Source of the DNA: PALSA-612 sp963742925 | GTDB taxonomy: Bacteria; Actinomycetota; Thermoleophilia; Gaiellales; Gaiellaceae | Length of the DNA: 64,000 bases | Reading direction: 5' to 3' | NCBI GenBank assembly: GCA_963742925.1 | Contig: CAVUNV010000007.1 | Coordinates: 160,131 to 224,130, forward strand | The notes under the pieces: generated by a model | The model's database searches: none | Told to the model about the DNA's origin: nothing | Seen by the model: the letters and a program-made list of their open reading frames with translations, nothing else | Position numbers and translations under genes: made by a program | Part shown: positions 8,214-16,804 of the stretch, piece after piece | Numbering within the stretch: the first letter of the stretch is position 1 | Layout: every line of letters begins with the position of its first letter

Positions 8214-9824
8214 TCACCAGAGCGCCGAATCCCATCGCTCGCTGTTCCCGGGAGATGACCGGGTGTAGCGGCAGGGAAAGGCGAAGCCCTGCCACTCTGT
8301 TACGCCGCGTACGAGTGCGCGATCTGTTGTCGATGAGTACGAGGTCGCTCGGCCTGTGCCGCTGTTCAATGCCGGTCGTGTTCGCGAGTGGCGAAGCGGC
8401 TGCCCCATCGGTTGCGCGCCGGTCATCTCGCCGAGCGATCGGCGCATCTCGGCGCCGCGTCGCTCGTCGATGAGTGCGAGCGTGTTGCCTGCGTCTCTCT
8501 TCTCGAGTGCGAGTGGTTCGAGCCGGCGATCTCTGCCTGATAGTTGTGCGATCTTGTCTCTGATGGTATGCGCATAGTACGCCTCGAATCCTGTGCCGCT
8601 GATCTTGTTGACGGCCTCGGGACGTCTCGCAAAGAGCGTGGCGCGTACTGTCGTGCCCTGATCCTGACGGTGCCGGTTGCGCTGCCGACTTCCGGGAACG
8701 CTTCGAGCGTGACGGGACGAGGAGACAGGGAGTTCGTCGGTGCGGATGACAAGCGCGTAGTCCTCGTTGGTGCCTGCGCCGCCGGTGATCGGGATGACGG
8801 CACGGTGTAGAGCGTTCCCGGCCAGGGAATCGGGTTCGCCGGGCCGCTCGTGCTGTGTCGCGCCAGTCCGCGAACCAAAAGGCCCGGCGGGGGTGAACGA
8901 GCGTGGCGGTCGGCACGTTGCCGAGCGCGATCGCGAGGTCGGATGCCGCGTTGAGGATCTTCGGGAACGCTTCCGCCTGTGTTGGGGATGCGTCTGTGTA
9001 GGTGGTTGTCCCGATGCCGGTGACGGCGATCAGGCCGAGCAGTTGGCCGTTTGCGCCGGTGCCGGCGAGCAGTTGCGCGTCGAGTTCGGCGCCGAGCGCT
9101 TTCCCGAGCTCGCGGGCGAGCACGATGTCGGCGAAGTTCGGGTCGGCACGCTCGTCCAACTGCATCGACATGTCGACGTAGCCGGCGATCATCGCGACGG
9201 GCGAGCCTGCTTTCGCCTCGACACCATCCTGATTCGACAGCGTGCTGTTCTGGGTTGCTTGCGATGCCGACTGAGCTGCCGGTTGTGAGCCGGCCGGTGT
9301 AGACGTCGAGGCCCGTGTCAGGCAGCGGCGAGACAGGCAGGATGCCGGTCAGAACAGCCGCGGCCCTGGCCGCTTCCGCGAACGCCTCAGCCACGTATCT
9401 CGGGCCGACGTTGACGACGAAGTTGCCGCCCGCGGTCGCGGTCGTGCTCATCGTCCTGGATTCGCCCGATGCGGTGGCGAGCCTCGCCCAAGCGTCCGCC
9501 GCGGTGCCGTACAGCGGGTCCGGTAGGGCGCTCATGCCGTGCTCGACCACCAGTCGGCCGTCGGCGCCGCGGGTGGTCTGGTTCGCGTTGTCGGTCGCGA
9601 CGAGCGCCAGGTCACGGAAGAACGCTGTGCCGGTTGCCCGCCTGCTCGTAGACGGATTTGCCGCGGCCGCTCAACGGGATGCCGTGGCGGGCGGTGACTT
9701 CCTCGAGCGCCTGGTCGGTGGCGAGTTTGTAGTCGTGGGCGGCGTCACGGTGCCGGGCCTGAATCTCTCGGTGCTCGTCGAGCGTGTCGGCGAGCGGCCT
9801 GAACTTGGGTTTCACTCTGGGCAT
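8214..9824 (-). CDS. Phage major capsid protein, HK97 type (several frameshifts)
   Basis: Start ATG 9824 follows ggagaagg. After a helical N-terminus (LADTLDEHREIQARHRDA, a scaffold-like region) come FFRDLALVA, AGGNFVVNVGPRYVAEAFAE, ILPVSPLPDTG, IAGYVDMSMQLDERADPNFA, IVLARELGKALGAELDAQLL, GTGANGQLLGLI and ATLVHPRRAFWFADWRD, the recognisable order of HK97-fold capsid proteins in actinophages. Frames change near 9635, near 9252 (an extra base in a C run restores SNQNSTLSNQDGVEAK) and more than once between 8850 and 8550. The C-terminal section (IRDKIAQLSGRDRRLE onwards) is uncertain and could be another gene. Intactness unclear. Confidence 0.82.
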
Positions 9825-9829
9825 TGGCT

Positions 9830-10042
9830 TCACCTTCTCCACGGCCGCCACGATCGGCGCCGAGGCTCGTCGGGTTCCGGGGCAAGGCTGAGTTGCTTGG
9901 GGACGTGCTGGCAGCAGCGCGCATCGTCGATGCCGAAGCAGGGCACGCATTGGGATGGCGGGTCGAACGGCGGCTGGTAGAGATCGAGACGGAAGCCGTC
10001 CGGGTCGGGCGCGTAAACGAGGCCGTTGTCCCCGCTGCTCAT
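9830..10042 (-). CDS. Small hypothetical protein between Xis-like and capsid genes
   Basis: 70 aa; its ATG (10042-10040) overlaps the stop of the upstream HTH gene as ATGA, and the capsid start lies 5 nt beyond its stop. It begins MSSGDNGLVYAPDPDGFRLD and contains three cysteines in CVPCFGIDDARCC, which could bind metal; the tail is basic (PRRRSWRPWRR). No family recognised. The coupling to both neighbours supports expression as part of the E1 operon. Confidence 0.6.
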   Translation of the reverse strand: MSSGDNGLVYAPDPDGFRLDLYQPPFDPPSQCVPCFGIDDARCCQHVPKQLSLAPEPDEPRRRSWRPWRR

Positions 10043-10236
10043 TCGCTCGCCTCGCCGTACAGGAACCTCTCGAGCTCGTCGGGGTCGACGCGTAACGGTG
10101 CGCGTGCGCTCGTTCCGAGCCTGACGGCGGGCAGGTCGCCGCGGGCGATCATCCGGTAAACGCTGAACACCGACATCTGTAGCTGGCCGGCCACCTGAGA
10201 CGGCTTGAGCAGCCTTTGCGGCTTTGTCACGTCCAT
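10039..10236 (-). CDS. Excisionase-like helix-turn-helix protein (E1)
   Basis: 65 aa from ATG 10236 (GTG 10245 also possible). LLKPSQVAGQLQMSVFSVYR is a helix-turn-helix of the MerR/excisionase HTH_17 type, followed by MIARGDLPAVRLG and the wing DPDELERFL. Such proteins act as recombination directionality factors or regulators of integrated elements. It is the first gene of the E1 minus-strand operon. Its ORF begins about 50 bp inside the right att repeat. Confidence 0.85.
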   Translation of the reverse strand: MDVTKPQRLLKPSQVAGQLQMSVFSVYRMIARGDLPAVRLGTSARAPLRVDPDELERFLYGEASE

Positions 10237-10294
10237 GCATATCACTTATATCAAACAGGACGGATGCTGCGTCATCGCTTATAGTCCCGGGCGT

Positions 10295-10338
10295 CTGTTA
10301 ACCGGAGGGTTGTTGGTTCGAGTCCAACCCGGGGAGTC
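10295..10338 (+). repeat. E1 attR (partial tRNA-Asn)
   Basis: 44-nt exact copy of 7910-7953 without the tRNA 5' half, so not a functional tRNA. Beyond it the host sequence resumes with the subtilase gene. Confidence 0.92.
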
Positions 10339-10347
10339 AACAGGGCG

Positions 10348-12405
10348 GTGTCCCGCCCGGAACAACGCGCCCGAGAAGGGAAGGGGAGTCTCATTCGCGT
10401 CGCCAGTCACCTCCACGCGGCCGCGCGTGGCCACCGTCGCATCGTCGTACTGGGTGCTTCGCTTGCCCTGCTCTCCGCTCCCGCGACGGCGCTCGGCCTC
10501 CGCTCGAGCGCCCGACCGACGTTCCTCGAAGGACAGAGCGTCCACAGCACGGTCGCCCACGCGCTCCGCGGCCTGCCGGTGCGGAGCACCCGGCTGACCA
10601 AGCTCGATGCGGGCCTCCGCGCGCTCGTCGGGCCGACGGAGAGCTTCTCTCTTCGCGGCCACCGTGTCGGAGCGGCGGTTCCGGCCCTCGTCCACGGCAA
10701 GGTGCGGGTCCAGATCACCGCCGTGAACCTCCCTGCGGTGCGTGCCGCGATCCCGCGGCTCGGCGGACGCATCGACCTCGTCTGGCACTCGACCGTCTTC
10801 GCTCTCGTCCCGCGAGGCTCGCTTGTCGCGCTCTCCCGACTGTCCGCCGTGGGCTTCGTCGGCACACCGGCCAGACTGGTCGAGGACGCCGTTCCGGGTG
10901 AGGAGGTCGGCGCCGCCAACGCAAGCGCCTGGCAGGCCCTGGGCGTGACCGGCAAGGGCGTCAAGGTCGCCGTCATCGACGGCGGCTTCAGCGGCCTCGC
11001 CGCCCGTCAGGCCAGCGGCGACCTGCCCGGCAACATCGTCACGGCGGATTTCTGCGGCGGGCAGTTCTCGTCGCCGAGCGAGATCCACGGAACGGCCGTG
11101 GCCGAGATCGTCCACGAGATGGCCCCCGGCGCACAGCTCTATCTGGCGTGCACCACGGATGCGTTCTCGGTCAACCAGGCCGAGCAGTGGGCCAAGAGCC
11201 AGGGCGTCAAGGTGATCAACTTCTCCGCCGGCTTCCCCGCCGCGAGCCGTGGTGACGGCAGCGGCTTCGTCGACTCGATCGCTGCGAGCGCCCGTGCGGG
11301 CGGCATCCTCTGGGTGAACGCAGCCGGCAACTCGGCGGGCACCCACTGGTCGGGCCCGTTCACGGACGCCAACTCGGACTCGATCCACGAATGGGCCGGG
11401 AGCGACATCGCCAACCGGTTCTTCTGGCCGGCCGGCAGTTCCATCTGCGGGTTTCTGAGCTGGGACGAGTGGCCGGCCGCCAAGTCGGACTTCGCGCTCG
11501 TCCTCTTCGACCCGGCCACCGGCAACGCCATCGCCGTCTCCGATTCGCCCCAGAGCGGCAGTCAACAGCCCCAGGAAGGGCTCTGCCCGATTACCAATAC
11601 GACCGGGAGCAACATCGTCGTGGCGTGGGCGGTCGTCGCGAACCGAGTCACCGGAAACCCCCGGCTCGACTTCACAGCCGATTCACCGCAGTTGCAGTAC
11701 GACGTTTCGGCGGGCAGCGTCGTCGACCCCGCGACATCCCCGAGCGCTTTCGCCGTCGGCGCTCTCTGCTGGCAGAACAACCTGCTCGAGCCGTACAGCT
11801 CGCAGGGGCCGACGATCGACGGGCGCCTGAAGCCGGACATCGCCGGCCACGACAGCGTCTCGAGCGCCACGTACGGCGCGTTCACCGGTAGCTGCCCCTT
11901 CTCCGGCTTTGCCGGCACCTCGGCCGCCTCGCCCGAGGTGGCCGGAGCCGCCGCGCTCGTCAAGCAGGCGAACCCGAGCTTCACGCCGGCGCAGATCCAG
12001 GCCTTCCTCCAACAGAGCGCCACCGACCTCGGCCCCGCGGGGCCGGACAACCAGACGGGGTACGGTGCGTTGCATCTCCCGGCCACCGTGGCCGTGAAGG
12101 ACACGACGGCGCCGGCGGCGAAGGCGCTGGCGAGCGCCGGCCGGCGAGGCCACGTGGTCAAGCTGCTCTCGCGGACGTCCGACGACTCCGGTCAGGTGAA
12201 GATCCGCGACCAGGTCAAGCAGGACGGCCGCGTGATCAAGACCTTCACGACCGGTTTCGTCTCGGCTGCGACGGCGCAGACCCGCTACGTCAGCTGGACG
12301 GCACCGGCGACGATCAAGGGCTCGATCCAGCACTGCGTCCGCGGTCAGGACAGGGCCGGCAACCTCAGCGCGGTCAGCTGCGCGAAGGTCACGCTCAGCG
12401 GCTGA
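10348..12405 (+). CDS. Secreted S8 (subtilisin-like) serine peptidase
   Basis: 685 aa from GTG 10348; the mature frame begins no later than about 10395, after aaggggag. A positively charged segment then hydrophobic stretch (RIVVLGASLALLSAPATALG) is a signal peptide. The catalytic triad is visible: Asp in VKVAVIDGGFSG, His in EIHGTAVAEIVHE, Ser in FAGTSAASPEVAGAAALV. The oxyanion Asn lies in VNAAGNSAG. A C-terminal beta domain (KDTTAPAAKALAS, RYVSWTAPATIKG, CVRGQDRAGNLS) resembles Ig-like/FN3-type modules. Probably an extracellular protease. It is single-gene, with a strong terminator downstream. Confidence 0.9.
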   Translation: MSRPEQRAREGKGSLIRVASHLHAAARGHRRIVVLGASLALLSAPATALGLRSSARPTFLEGQSVHSTVAHALRGLPVRSTRLTKLDAGLRALVGPTESFSLRGHRVGAAVPALVHGKVRVQITAVNLPAVRAAIPRLGGRIDLVWHSTVFALVPRGSLVALSRLSAVGFVGTPARLVEDAVPGEEVGAANASAWQALGVTGKGVKVAVIDGGFSGLAARQASGDLPGNIVTADFCGGQFSSPSEIHGTAVAEIVHEMAPGAQLYLACTTDAFSVNQAEQWAKSQGVKVINFSAGFPAASRGDGSGFVDSIAASARAGGILWVNAAGNSAGTHWSGPFTDANSDSIHEWAGSDIANRFFWPAGSSICGFLSWDEWPAAKSDFALVLFDPATGNAIAVSDSPQSGSQQPQEGLCPITNTTGSNIVVAWAVVANRVTGNPRLDFTADSPQLQYDVSAGSVVDPATSPSAFAVGALCWQNNLLEPYSSQGPTIDGRLKPDIAGHDSVSSATYGAFTGSCPFSGFAGTSAASPEVAGAAALVKQANPSFTPAQIQAFLQQSATDLGPAGPDNQTGYGALHLPATVAVKDTTAPAAKALASAGRRGHVVKLLSRTSDDSGQVKIRDQVKQDGRVIKTFTTGFVSAATAQTRYVSWTAPATIKGSIQHCVRGQDRAGNLSAVSCAKVTLSG

Positions 12406-12433
12406 GCGACGAGCGCACAGTTCCCGGAAAAAG

Positions 12434-12470
12434 CGAAGACCCGCTTGGGCAGGCGACCGGCGGGTCTTCG
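12434..12470. terminator. Stem-loop terminator after the subtilase gene
   Basis: Perfect 11-bp inverted repeat cgaagacccgc (12434-12444) and gcgggtcttcg (12460-12470) with a 15-nt loop, 29 nt past the stop codon. No strong T run, as usual in GC-rich actinobacteria. Confidence 0.8.
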
Positions 12471-12613
12471 ATTCCGGTCGCACAACTCTTGCGACTCGCC
12501 GGAGGGATAAAGGCTCGTCGCGTGCGGCCGGAGATCCCAAGGCTAGGCATGCGCACTCCGGGGCGGCATCCTCCGATCGGTTGACCGGCAGGATGAGGCT
12601 TAGAGTTGGTCCG

Positions 12614-13795
12614 ATGGCGCCCGGCCGTGTCTCGCGGGGACAGTTCCTGCTCGGCGGAGCCGGAGCGATCGGCTCGCTGCGGCTCGTGGGGCGCCCGGCC
12701 GCCCCGCCGCAGGCTGCACGGTCGGGTCTCGACCACATCGTCGTCGTGACCATGGAGAACCGCTCCTTCGACCACCTGCTCGGCTGGCTGCCGGGTGCGA
12801 ACGGCAGGCAGGCCGGTCTGACCTACACGGACAAGCACGGCGTCGCTCATCCGACCTACCCGCTCGCCCCCGACTTCCAGGGTTGCGGACACGTCGATCC
12901 AGATCACAGCTACGGAGGGGGACGCATTGCCTACGACAGCGGCGCGTGCGACGGCTTCCTCCGGAACGCGAGCGACCTCTATGCGATCGGCTACTACACG
13001 CAGGCCGACCTGCCCTTCTTCGGCCAGGCCGCCCCGGCCTGGACGGTGTGCGACAACTACTTCGCCGCCACCATGGGCCCGACGATGCCGAACCGCCTCT
13101 ACCTGCACGCGGGGCGGACAGACCGCACCAACGATCTCCCTCTCCCGAGCGGTCTCCCGACGATCTGGGACCGCCTCGCAGCTCGCGGCCTGGCCGGCCG
13201 GTACTACCGCCGCAACTTCTCCTTCCTGTCGCTCTGGGGCGCGAGGTACTCCCGCATCACACGGTCGTTCGCCGACTTCCGGCGCGACTGCCGCACCGGA
13301 AGCCTTCCGGCCGTCGCCTACGTCGACCCCGCCTACACGCTCCCGCTCTTCGGCGTCGGCAGCGACGACCATCCGCCGTCCGACATCCGCGCCGGCGAGT
13401 GGTTCCTGTCGCAGGTGTACACGGCCGTGACGACGAGCCCCGCCTGGCCGCGGACGCTGCTCGTGATCACGTTCGACGAGTGGGGCGGCTTCTTCGACCA
13501 CGTGCCCCCGACCCGCGCGCGCGACGTCGAGCCCCGGTATTCGCTCCGGGGCTTCCGCGTGCCGACGCTCCTCGTCTCGCCGTTCGCGCGCCGCGGCCAC
13601 GTCGACCACGGGCTCTACGACCACGCGTCGGTCCTCCGGCTGATCGAGTGGCGTTTCGGGCTGCGCCCGCTGTCCACGCGCGATGCGACCGCCCGCAATC
13701 TCGCCGCCGCGCTCGACTTCTCCAGCCGCGATCTGAGCGCGCCGAAGCTCCAGGTGCCGCAGGTCACGGCGAGCCCACGCTGTCCGAGCGGATAG
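12614..13795 (+). CDS. Secreted phosphoesterase (phospholipase C/acid phosphatase family)
   Basis: 393 aa from ATG 12614. The N-terminus RVSRGQFLLGGAGAIGSL resembles a Tat signal of the SRRQFLxG type, with the second Arg of the pair lacking. The phosphoesterase (PF04185) landmarks follow: LDHIVVVTMENRSFDHLLGW, a CDNYFAATMGPTMPNRLYLH segment, VITFDEWGGFFDHVPPT and LVSPFARRGHVDHGLYDHAS, with the metal-binding Glu-Asn and Asp/His residues of this alkaline-phosphatase-fold family. Likely releases phosphate from phospholipids or other esters outside the membrane. Followed after 15 nt by the MFS gene. Confidence 0.9.
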   Translation: MAPGRVSRGQFLLGGAGAIGSLRLVGRPAAPPQAARSGLDHIVVVTMENRSFDHLLGWLPGANGRQAGLTYTDKHGVAHPTYPLAPDFQGCGHVDPDHSYGGGRIAYDSGACDGFLRNASDLYAIGYYTQADLPFFGQAAPAWTVCDNYFAATMGPTMPNRLYLHAGRTDRTNDLPLPSGLPTIWDRLAARGLAGRYYRRNFSFLSLWGARYSRITRSFADFRRDCRTGSLPAVAYVDPAYTLPLFGVGSDDHPPSDIRAGEWFLSQVYTAVTTSPAWPRTLLVITFDEWGGFFDHVPPTRARDVEPRYSLRGFRVPTLLVSPFARRGHVDHGLYDHASVLRLIEWRFGLRPLSTRDATARNLAAALDFSSRDLSAPKLQVPQVTASPRCPSG

Positions 13796-13809
13796 ACGTC
13801 GGGCTCGGT

Positions 13810-15078
13810 ATGAAGCGCCGTCTCCCTCCGGTCATGCAGGAGCGCGACTACGCGTTGCTCTGGACGGCGCTGCTCGTGATGGCATTCGCGACCCAGATGA
13901 CGGCGGTCGCCGTCGGCTGGCAGGTCTACGCGATCCACCGCAACCCGTTCGACCTCGGCCTGATCGGGCTGGCCGAGTTCCTTCCGCTCCTGCTGCTCGC
14001 GCTGCCGGCCGGCCACATCGCCGACCGGTTCCCGCGCCGCTTCGTGTTCGCGATCTCGCTCGTGGTCGAGATCGCGGTGATCTCCGCTCTGCTCGTCGTC
14101 ACTCTCGAGGGCGCACGTCAACTGTGGCCGTTCCTGGCGCTCGCGGTCGCGACGGGGGTCGCCGGCGCGCTCGGGTCACCGGCCGGTCGTGCCATCCCTC
14201 CCGAGGTCGTGGTTCCCGAGCTGCTCGCCAGCGCGATGGCGCTTCGCTCGATCGGGGGCCAGATCGCGGTGATCGGCGGCCCGGCGATCGGCGGCGTGCT
14301 CTTCGCCATCCGCCCCGAGCTGGTCTACGGCCTCGCGGTGGCCCTGCTCGCCGCCGGTCTCGGCTGCATCCTCGCTCTCGGCGCTCCCCGGGCGGTGGAG
14401 CGACTGCCGGGTGCCGGCCCTCCGCCGGGGCTCTCCAGCCTGCTGGCCGGCATCGGCTTCATCCGCCGCACGCCCGTGATGCTGGGTGCGATCTCACTCG
14501 ACCTGTTCGCCGTCCTGTTCGGCGGTGCCGTGGCTCTGCTGCCCGTGTTCGCGCGCTCGATCCTCCATACCGGCCCGGCGGGGCTCGGTGTGCTGCGCAG
14601 CGCCCCGGCGGTGGGTGCGCTCGTCGCGGGCGCGATCATCACCCGCCGGCCGCTTCGGAACCAGGCAGGAAAGACGCTGCTCGCGGTCGTGGCGCTGTTC
14701 GGGGCGAGCATGATCGTGTTCGGGCTCTCGCGCTGGTTCGCGCTCTCGCTCGTCGCGCTGGCCGTCAGCGGCTTCGCGGACATGATCAGCATGAACATCA
14801 GGAGCACGACGACGGCGCTCGCCACGCCCGACCCGCTCCGCGGACGGGTGAACGCGGTCGAGATGGTCTTCATCTCGGCCTCGAACGAGCTCGGCGCCTT
14901 CGAGTCGGGGGTTGCCGCGGCGCTGCTCGGAGCGGTGCCCGCCGTCGTGGCCGGCGGCGCGGTCACGGTCGGGATCGCCGCGGTTTGGCCGCGCCTCTTC
15001 CCGGCGCTGGCCAGGATCGACCGGCTCGAGGAGCTCCGCCCCGCGGCCGTGGCCGGTCCGGGCAGCGAACCTCCCTAG
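13810..15078 (+). CDS. MFS transporter (MFS_3/EntS-like exporter)
   Basis: 422 aa with about twelve hydrophobic segments. The loop 2-3 MFS signature appears as GHIADRFPRRFVFAIS. GSPAGRAIPPEVVVPELLASAMALRSI and NAVEMVFISASNELGAFESG match the MFS_3 (DUF894) subfamily that includes EntS-type efflux pumps. Substrate cannot be predicted. Starts at ATG 13810, close behind the phosphoesterase, and ends overlapping the convergent exonuclease gene by 4 nt. Confidence 0.9.
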   Translation: MKRRLPPVMQERDYALLWTALLVMAFATQMTAVAVGWQVYAIHRNPFDLGLIGLAEFLPLLLLALPAGHIADRFPRRFVFAISLVVEIAVISALLVVTLEGARQLWPFLALAVATGVAGALGSPAGRAIPPEVVVPELLASAMALRSIGGQIAVIGGPAIGGVLFAIRPELVYGLAVALLAAGLGCILALGAPRAVERLPGAGPPPGLSSLLAGIGFIRRTPVMLGAISLDLFAVLFGGAVALLPVFARSILHTGPAGLGVLRSAPAVGALVAGAIITRRPLRNQAGKTLLAVVALFGASMIVFGLSRWFALSLVALAVSGFADMISMNIRSTTTALATPDPLRGRVNAVEMVFISASNELGAFESGVAAALLGAVPAVVAGGAVTVGIAAVWPRLFPALARIDRLEELRPAAVAGPGSEPP

Positions 15079-16748
15079 CCTGCCGCAGTGAGCTGCGCGC
15101 AGATCACGGCGGCGTCGAGGGGAAGCATCTGCAGCTCGGGCGGGGGTCGGCGCACGAACTCGTCGACGAGCAACAGGTCGTCGGCGTGCTCGGGCGCATA
15201 CGACGGCTCGTCCGCGAGGGAGAGGCGGGCGGCGGCGACGCCAAGCTCGATCTCCATCCTCGCACCTCCTCCGGGAGGAAGCGTCCGCACGGCGGACACG
15301 CGCCCACCGGCGACGAAGAACGCCCGTCGCCATCCGGGCTCGACCGCGGGCGCGACCAGGCAACGCCGCTCAGCGCGAAGCTGCCGGAGCCGCCGGAGGT
15401 GCTCGACAACCCCCTCGAGGGCCGCGATGCGGTCGCGGAGTCGCGCGGCGTCCTCGTAGCGCAGGCATGCGGCGAGGTCGGCCAGCCGGCCGCGCAGACG
15501 GGGGAGAGGCCCTCCGGCGAGCAGCTGCGCGAGCTCCTGCTCCGAGGCACCATCGAGCGCCCTGGCCGCCCGCTCCGCCCTGCGTCGGCCGCGAATCGGT
15601 CCGAGCTCGCCCGGTGTCGCGCTGACCACGACCCGGTCGCCGCGGAGGCGGAGATACACGTAGCGGTCGGGCCTGACGTTGCGCGCGTTCGCGGGCGGGC
15701 GTAGCTCACGGATCAGCCGGAGCTCCTCCAGGCCCGCCTCGAGCTCGCTGCCGACCACGCGCCACTCGATGCGCTCGACCGCTCCCAGCGCCGCCTCGAC
15801 CGCCGGCCGCTGGCGGTCGGAGCGGAAGTACGAGCGCAGGCGGGCCTGCAGGTCACGGGCCCGGCCGACGTAGAGCACCTGCTCGTGCCGGTCGCGGAAC
15901 ATGTACACGCCGGGCCGGGCGGGCGCGCCGTGCGCGAGCGAGCGCTTGCCGTACACGCGCCGCGTGCGGGGCGCGGCGAGCGCGTGGAGATCGCCGAGCG
16001 TGCGCGCGCCCCGCTCCTGCGCCTCGCCCATGAGCCTGACGAGCACCTCGGCGGTCGCCTGCGCGTCCGGCAGAGCACGGTGGCACGGGGGGACGGACGT
16101 GCCGTAGAAGTCGGCGAGCGCAGCGAGGCTCACCCGGCGGACGCGGCCGCCGAGCAGCCGGCGTGCCAGCGCAGCCGTGTCGAGCGTGGGTGCGGCGACA
16201 CGGCGACCGGTCAGCCGGTCGAGCTGGCGATCGAGGAAGGCCATGTCGAAGCGCGCGTTGTGGGCAACCAGCGTCGCGTCGCCCGCGAAGGCGAGGAACC
16301 GGCGGATCGCCGCTCCGATACCCGGCGCGCGGCGCAGCTCCTCGTCCCGGATCCCGGTGATCGCGCGGATCGGAGCGGGGAGGGGGATGCCGGTGCGGAC
16401 GAGCGTCTGGAACGTGTCCCCGGGCTCCAGGTTCCGGACGCGCACGGCGCCGATCTCGCAGATCCGGGCAGACCGGGCGGAGAGGCCGGTCGTCTCGAGA
16501 TCGAAGACCACGAGCTCGGCCTCCTCGAGCAGCGGATCGCACGGGGCCGAGGCGAGCGCGATCGCCGAGCCGTGCCAGGCAAGCCGCCCGTCGCCGGCGA
16601 CGAGATCGCCGACCAGCGAGCGGGCAAGCCCGTCAGGTGCGCTCCTCAGCGCGAAGAGATGCGCGGCGGCCTCGGCGGCGGAGACCGGCCGCCGCCGCTC
16701 CTCGAGAAGCTCGACGAGCCGGTCGACGGCATCGAAAGCCAGTTGCAT
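15075..16748 (-). CDS. DEDD 3'-5' exonuclease fused to UvrC-like GIY-YIG nuclease
   Basis: 557 aa. Residues about 75-240 are a DnaQ-like exonuclease: VVFDLETTGLSA (ExoI, DxE), VAHNARFDMAFLDRQL (ExoII) and HRALPDAQATAEVL (ExoIII HxxxxD). Residues about 280-370 are a GIY-YIG domain (RPGVYMFRDRHEQVLYVGRA, then LQARLRSYF). A UVR-like LRYEDAARLRDRIAAL follows. This combination matches actinobacterial DEDD exonuclease/Cho-like fusions thought to act in DNA repair. The UvrC RNase H and HhH domains are absent, so it cannot replace the full UvrC at 45378. Confidence 0.9.
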   Translation of the reverse strand: MQLAFDAVDRLVELLEERRRPVSAAEAAAHLFALRSAPDGLARSLVGDLVAGDGRLAWHGSAIALASAPCDPLLEEAELVVFDLETTGLSARSARICEIGAVRVRNLEPGDTFQTLVRTGIPLPAPIRAITGIRDEELRRAPGIGAAIRRFLAFAGDATLVAHNARFDMAFLDRQLDRLTGRRVAAPTLDTAALARRLLGGRVRRVSLAALADFYGTSVPPCHRALPDAQATAEVLVRLMGEAQERGARTLGDLHALAAPRTRRVYGKRSLAHGAPARPGVYMFRDRHEQVLYVGRARDLQARLRSYFRSDRQRPAVEAALGAVERIEWRVVGSELEAGLEELRLIRELRPPANARNVRPDRYVYLRLRGDRVVVSATPGELGPIRGRRRAERAARALDGASEQELAQLLAGGPLPRLRGRLADLAACLRYEDAARLRDRIAALEGVVEHLRRLRQLRAERRCLVAPAVEPGWRRAFFVAGGRVSAVRTLPPGGGARMEIELGVAAARLSLADEPSYAPEHADDLLLVDEFVRRPPPELQMLPLDAAVICAQLTAAG

Positions 16749-16804
16749 GCGCGATCATGCAACCAGAACATACGTTCGTCTGCAAGCAGGAGCGGTGGCT
16801 ACCG

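Larger units (their letters stand above)
7910..10338. mobile_element. E1: 2.4-kb capsid-carrying island in tRNA-Asn
   Basis: Bounded by 44-nt perfect direct repeats of the tRNA-Asn 3' half (7910-7953 and 10295-10338). Inside, on the minus strand and tightly packed, are an excisionase-like HTH gene, a 70-aa gene and a phage HK97-type major capsid gene. No integrase, terminase, portal or tail gene is present, so mobility would need help in trans. It is either a remnant or a minimal satellite. The tRNA is regenerated at the left end. Confidence 0.85.

Noticed and set aside
10279..11565. Long minus-strand ORF opposite the first subtilase
   Set aside because: High-GC shadow frame, Arg/Gly/Asp-rich, opposite a gene with a full catalytic triad.
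14124..15704. 526-aa plus-strand ORF across MFS and exonuclease genes
   Set aside because: Low-complexity Arg/Ala/Gly sequence in a shadow frame of two well-supported genes.
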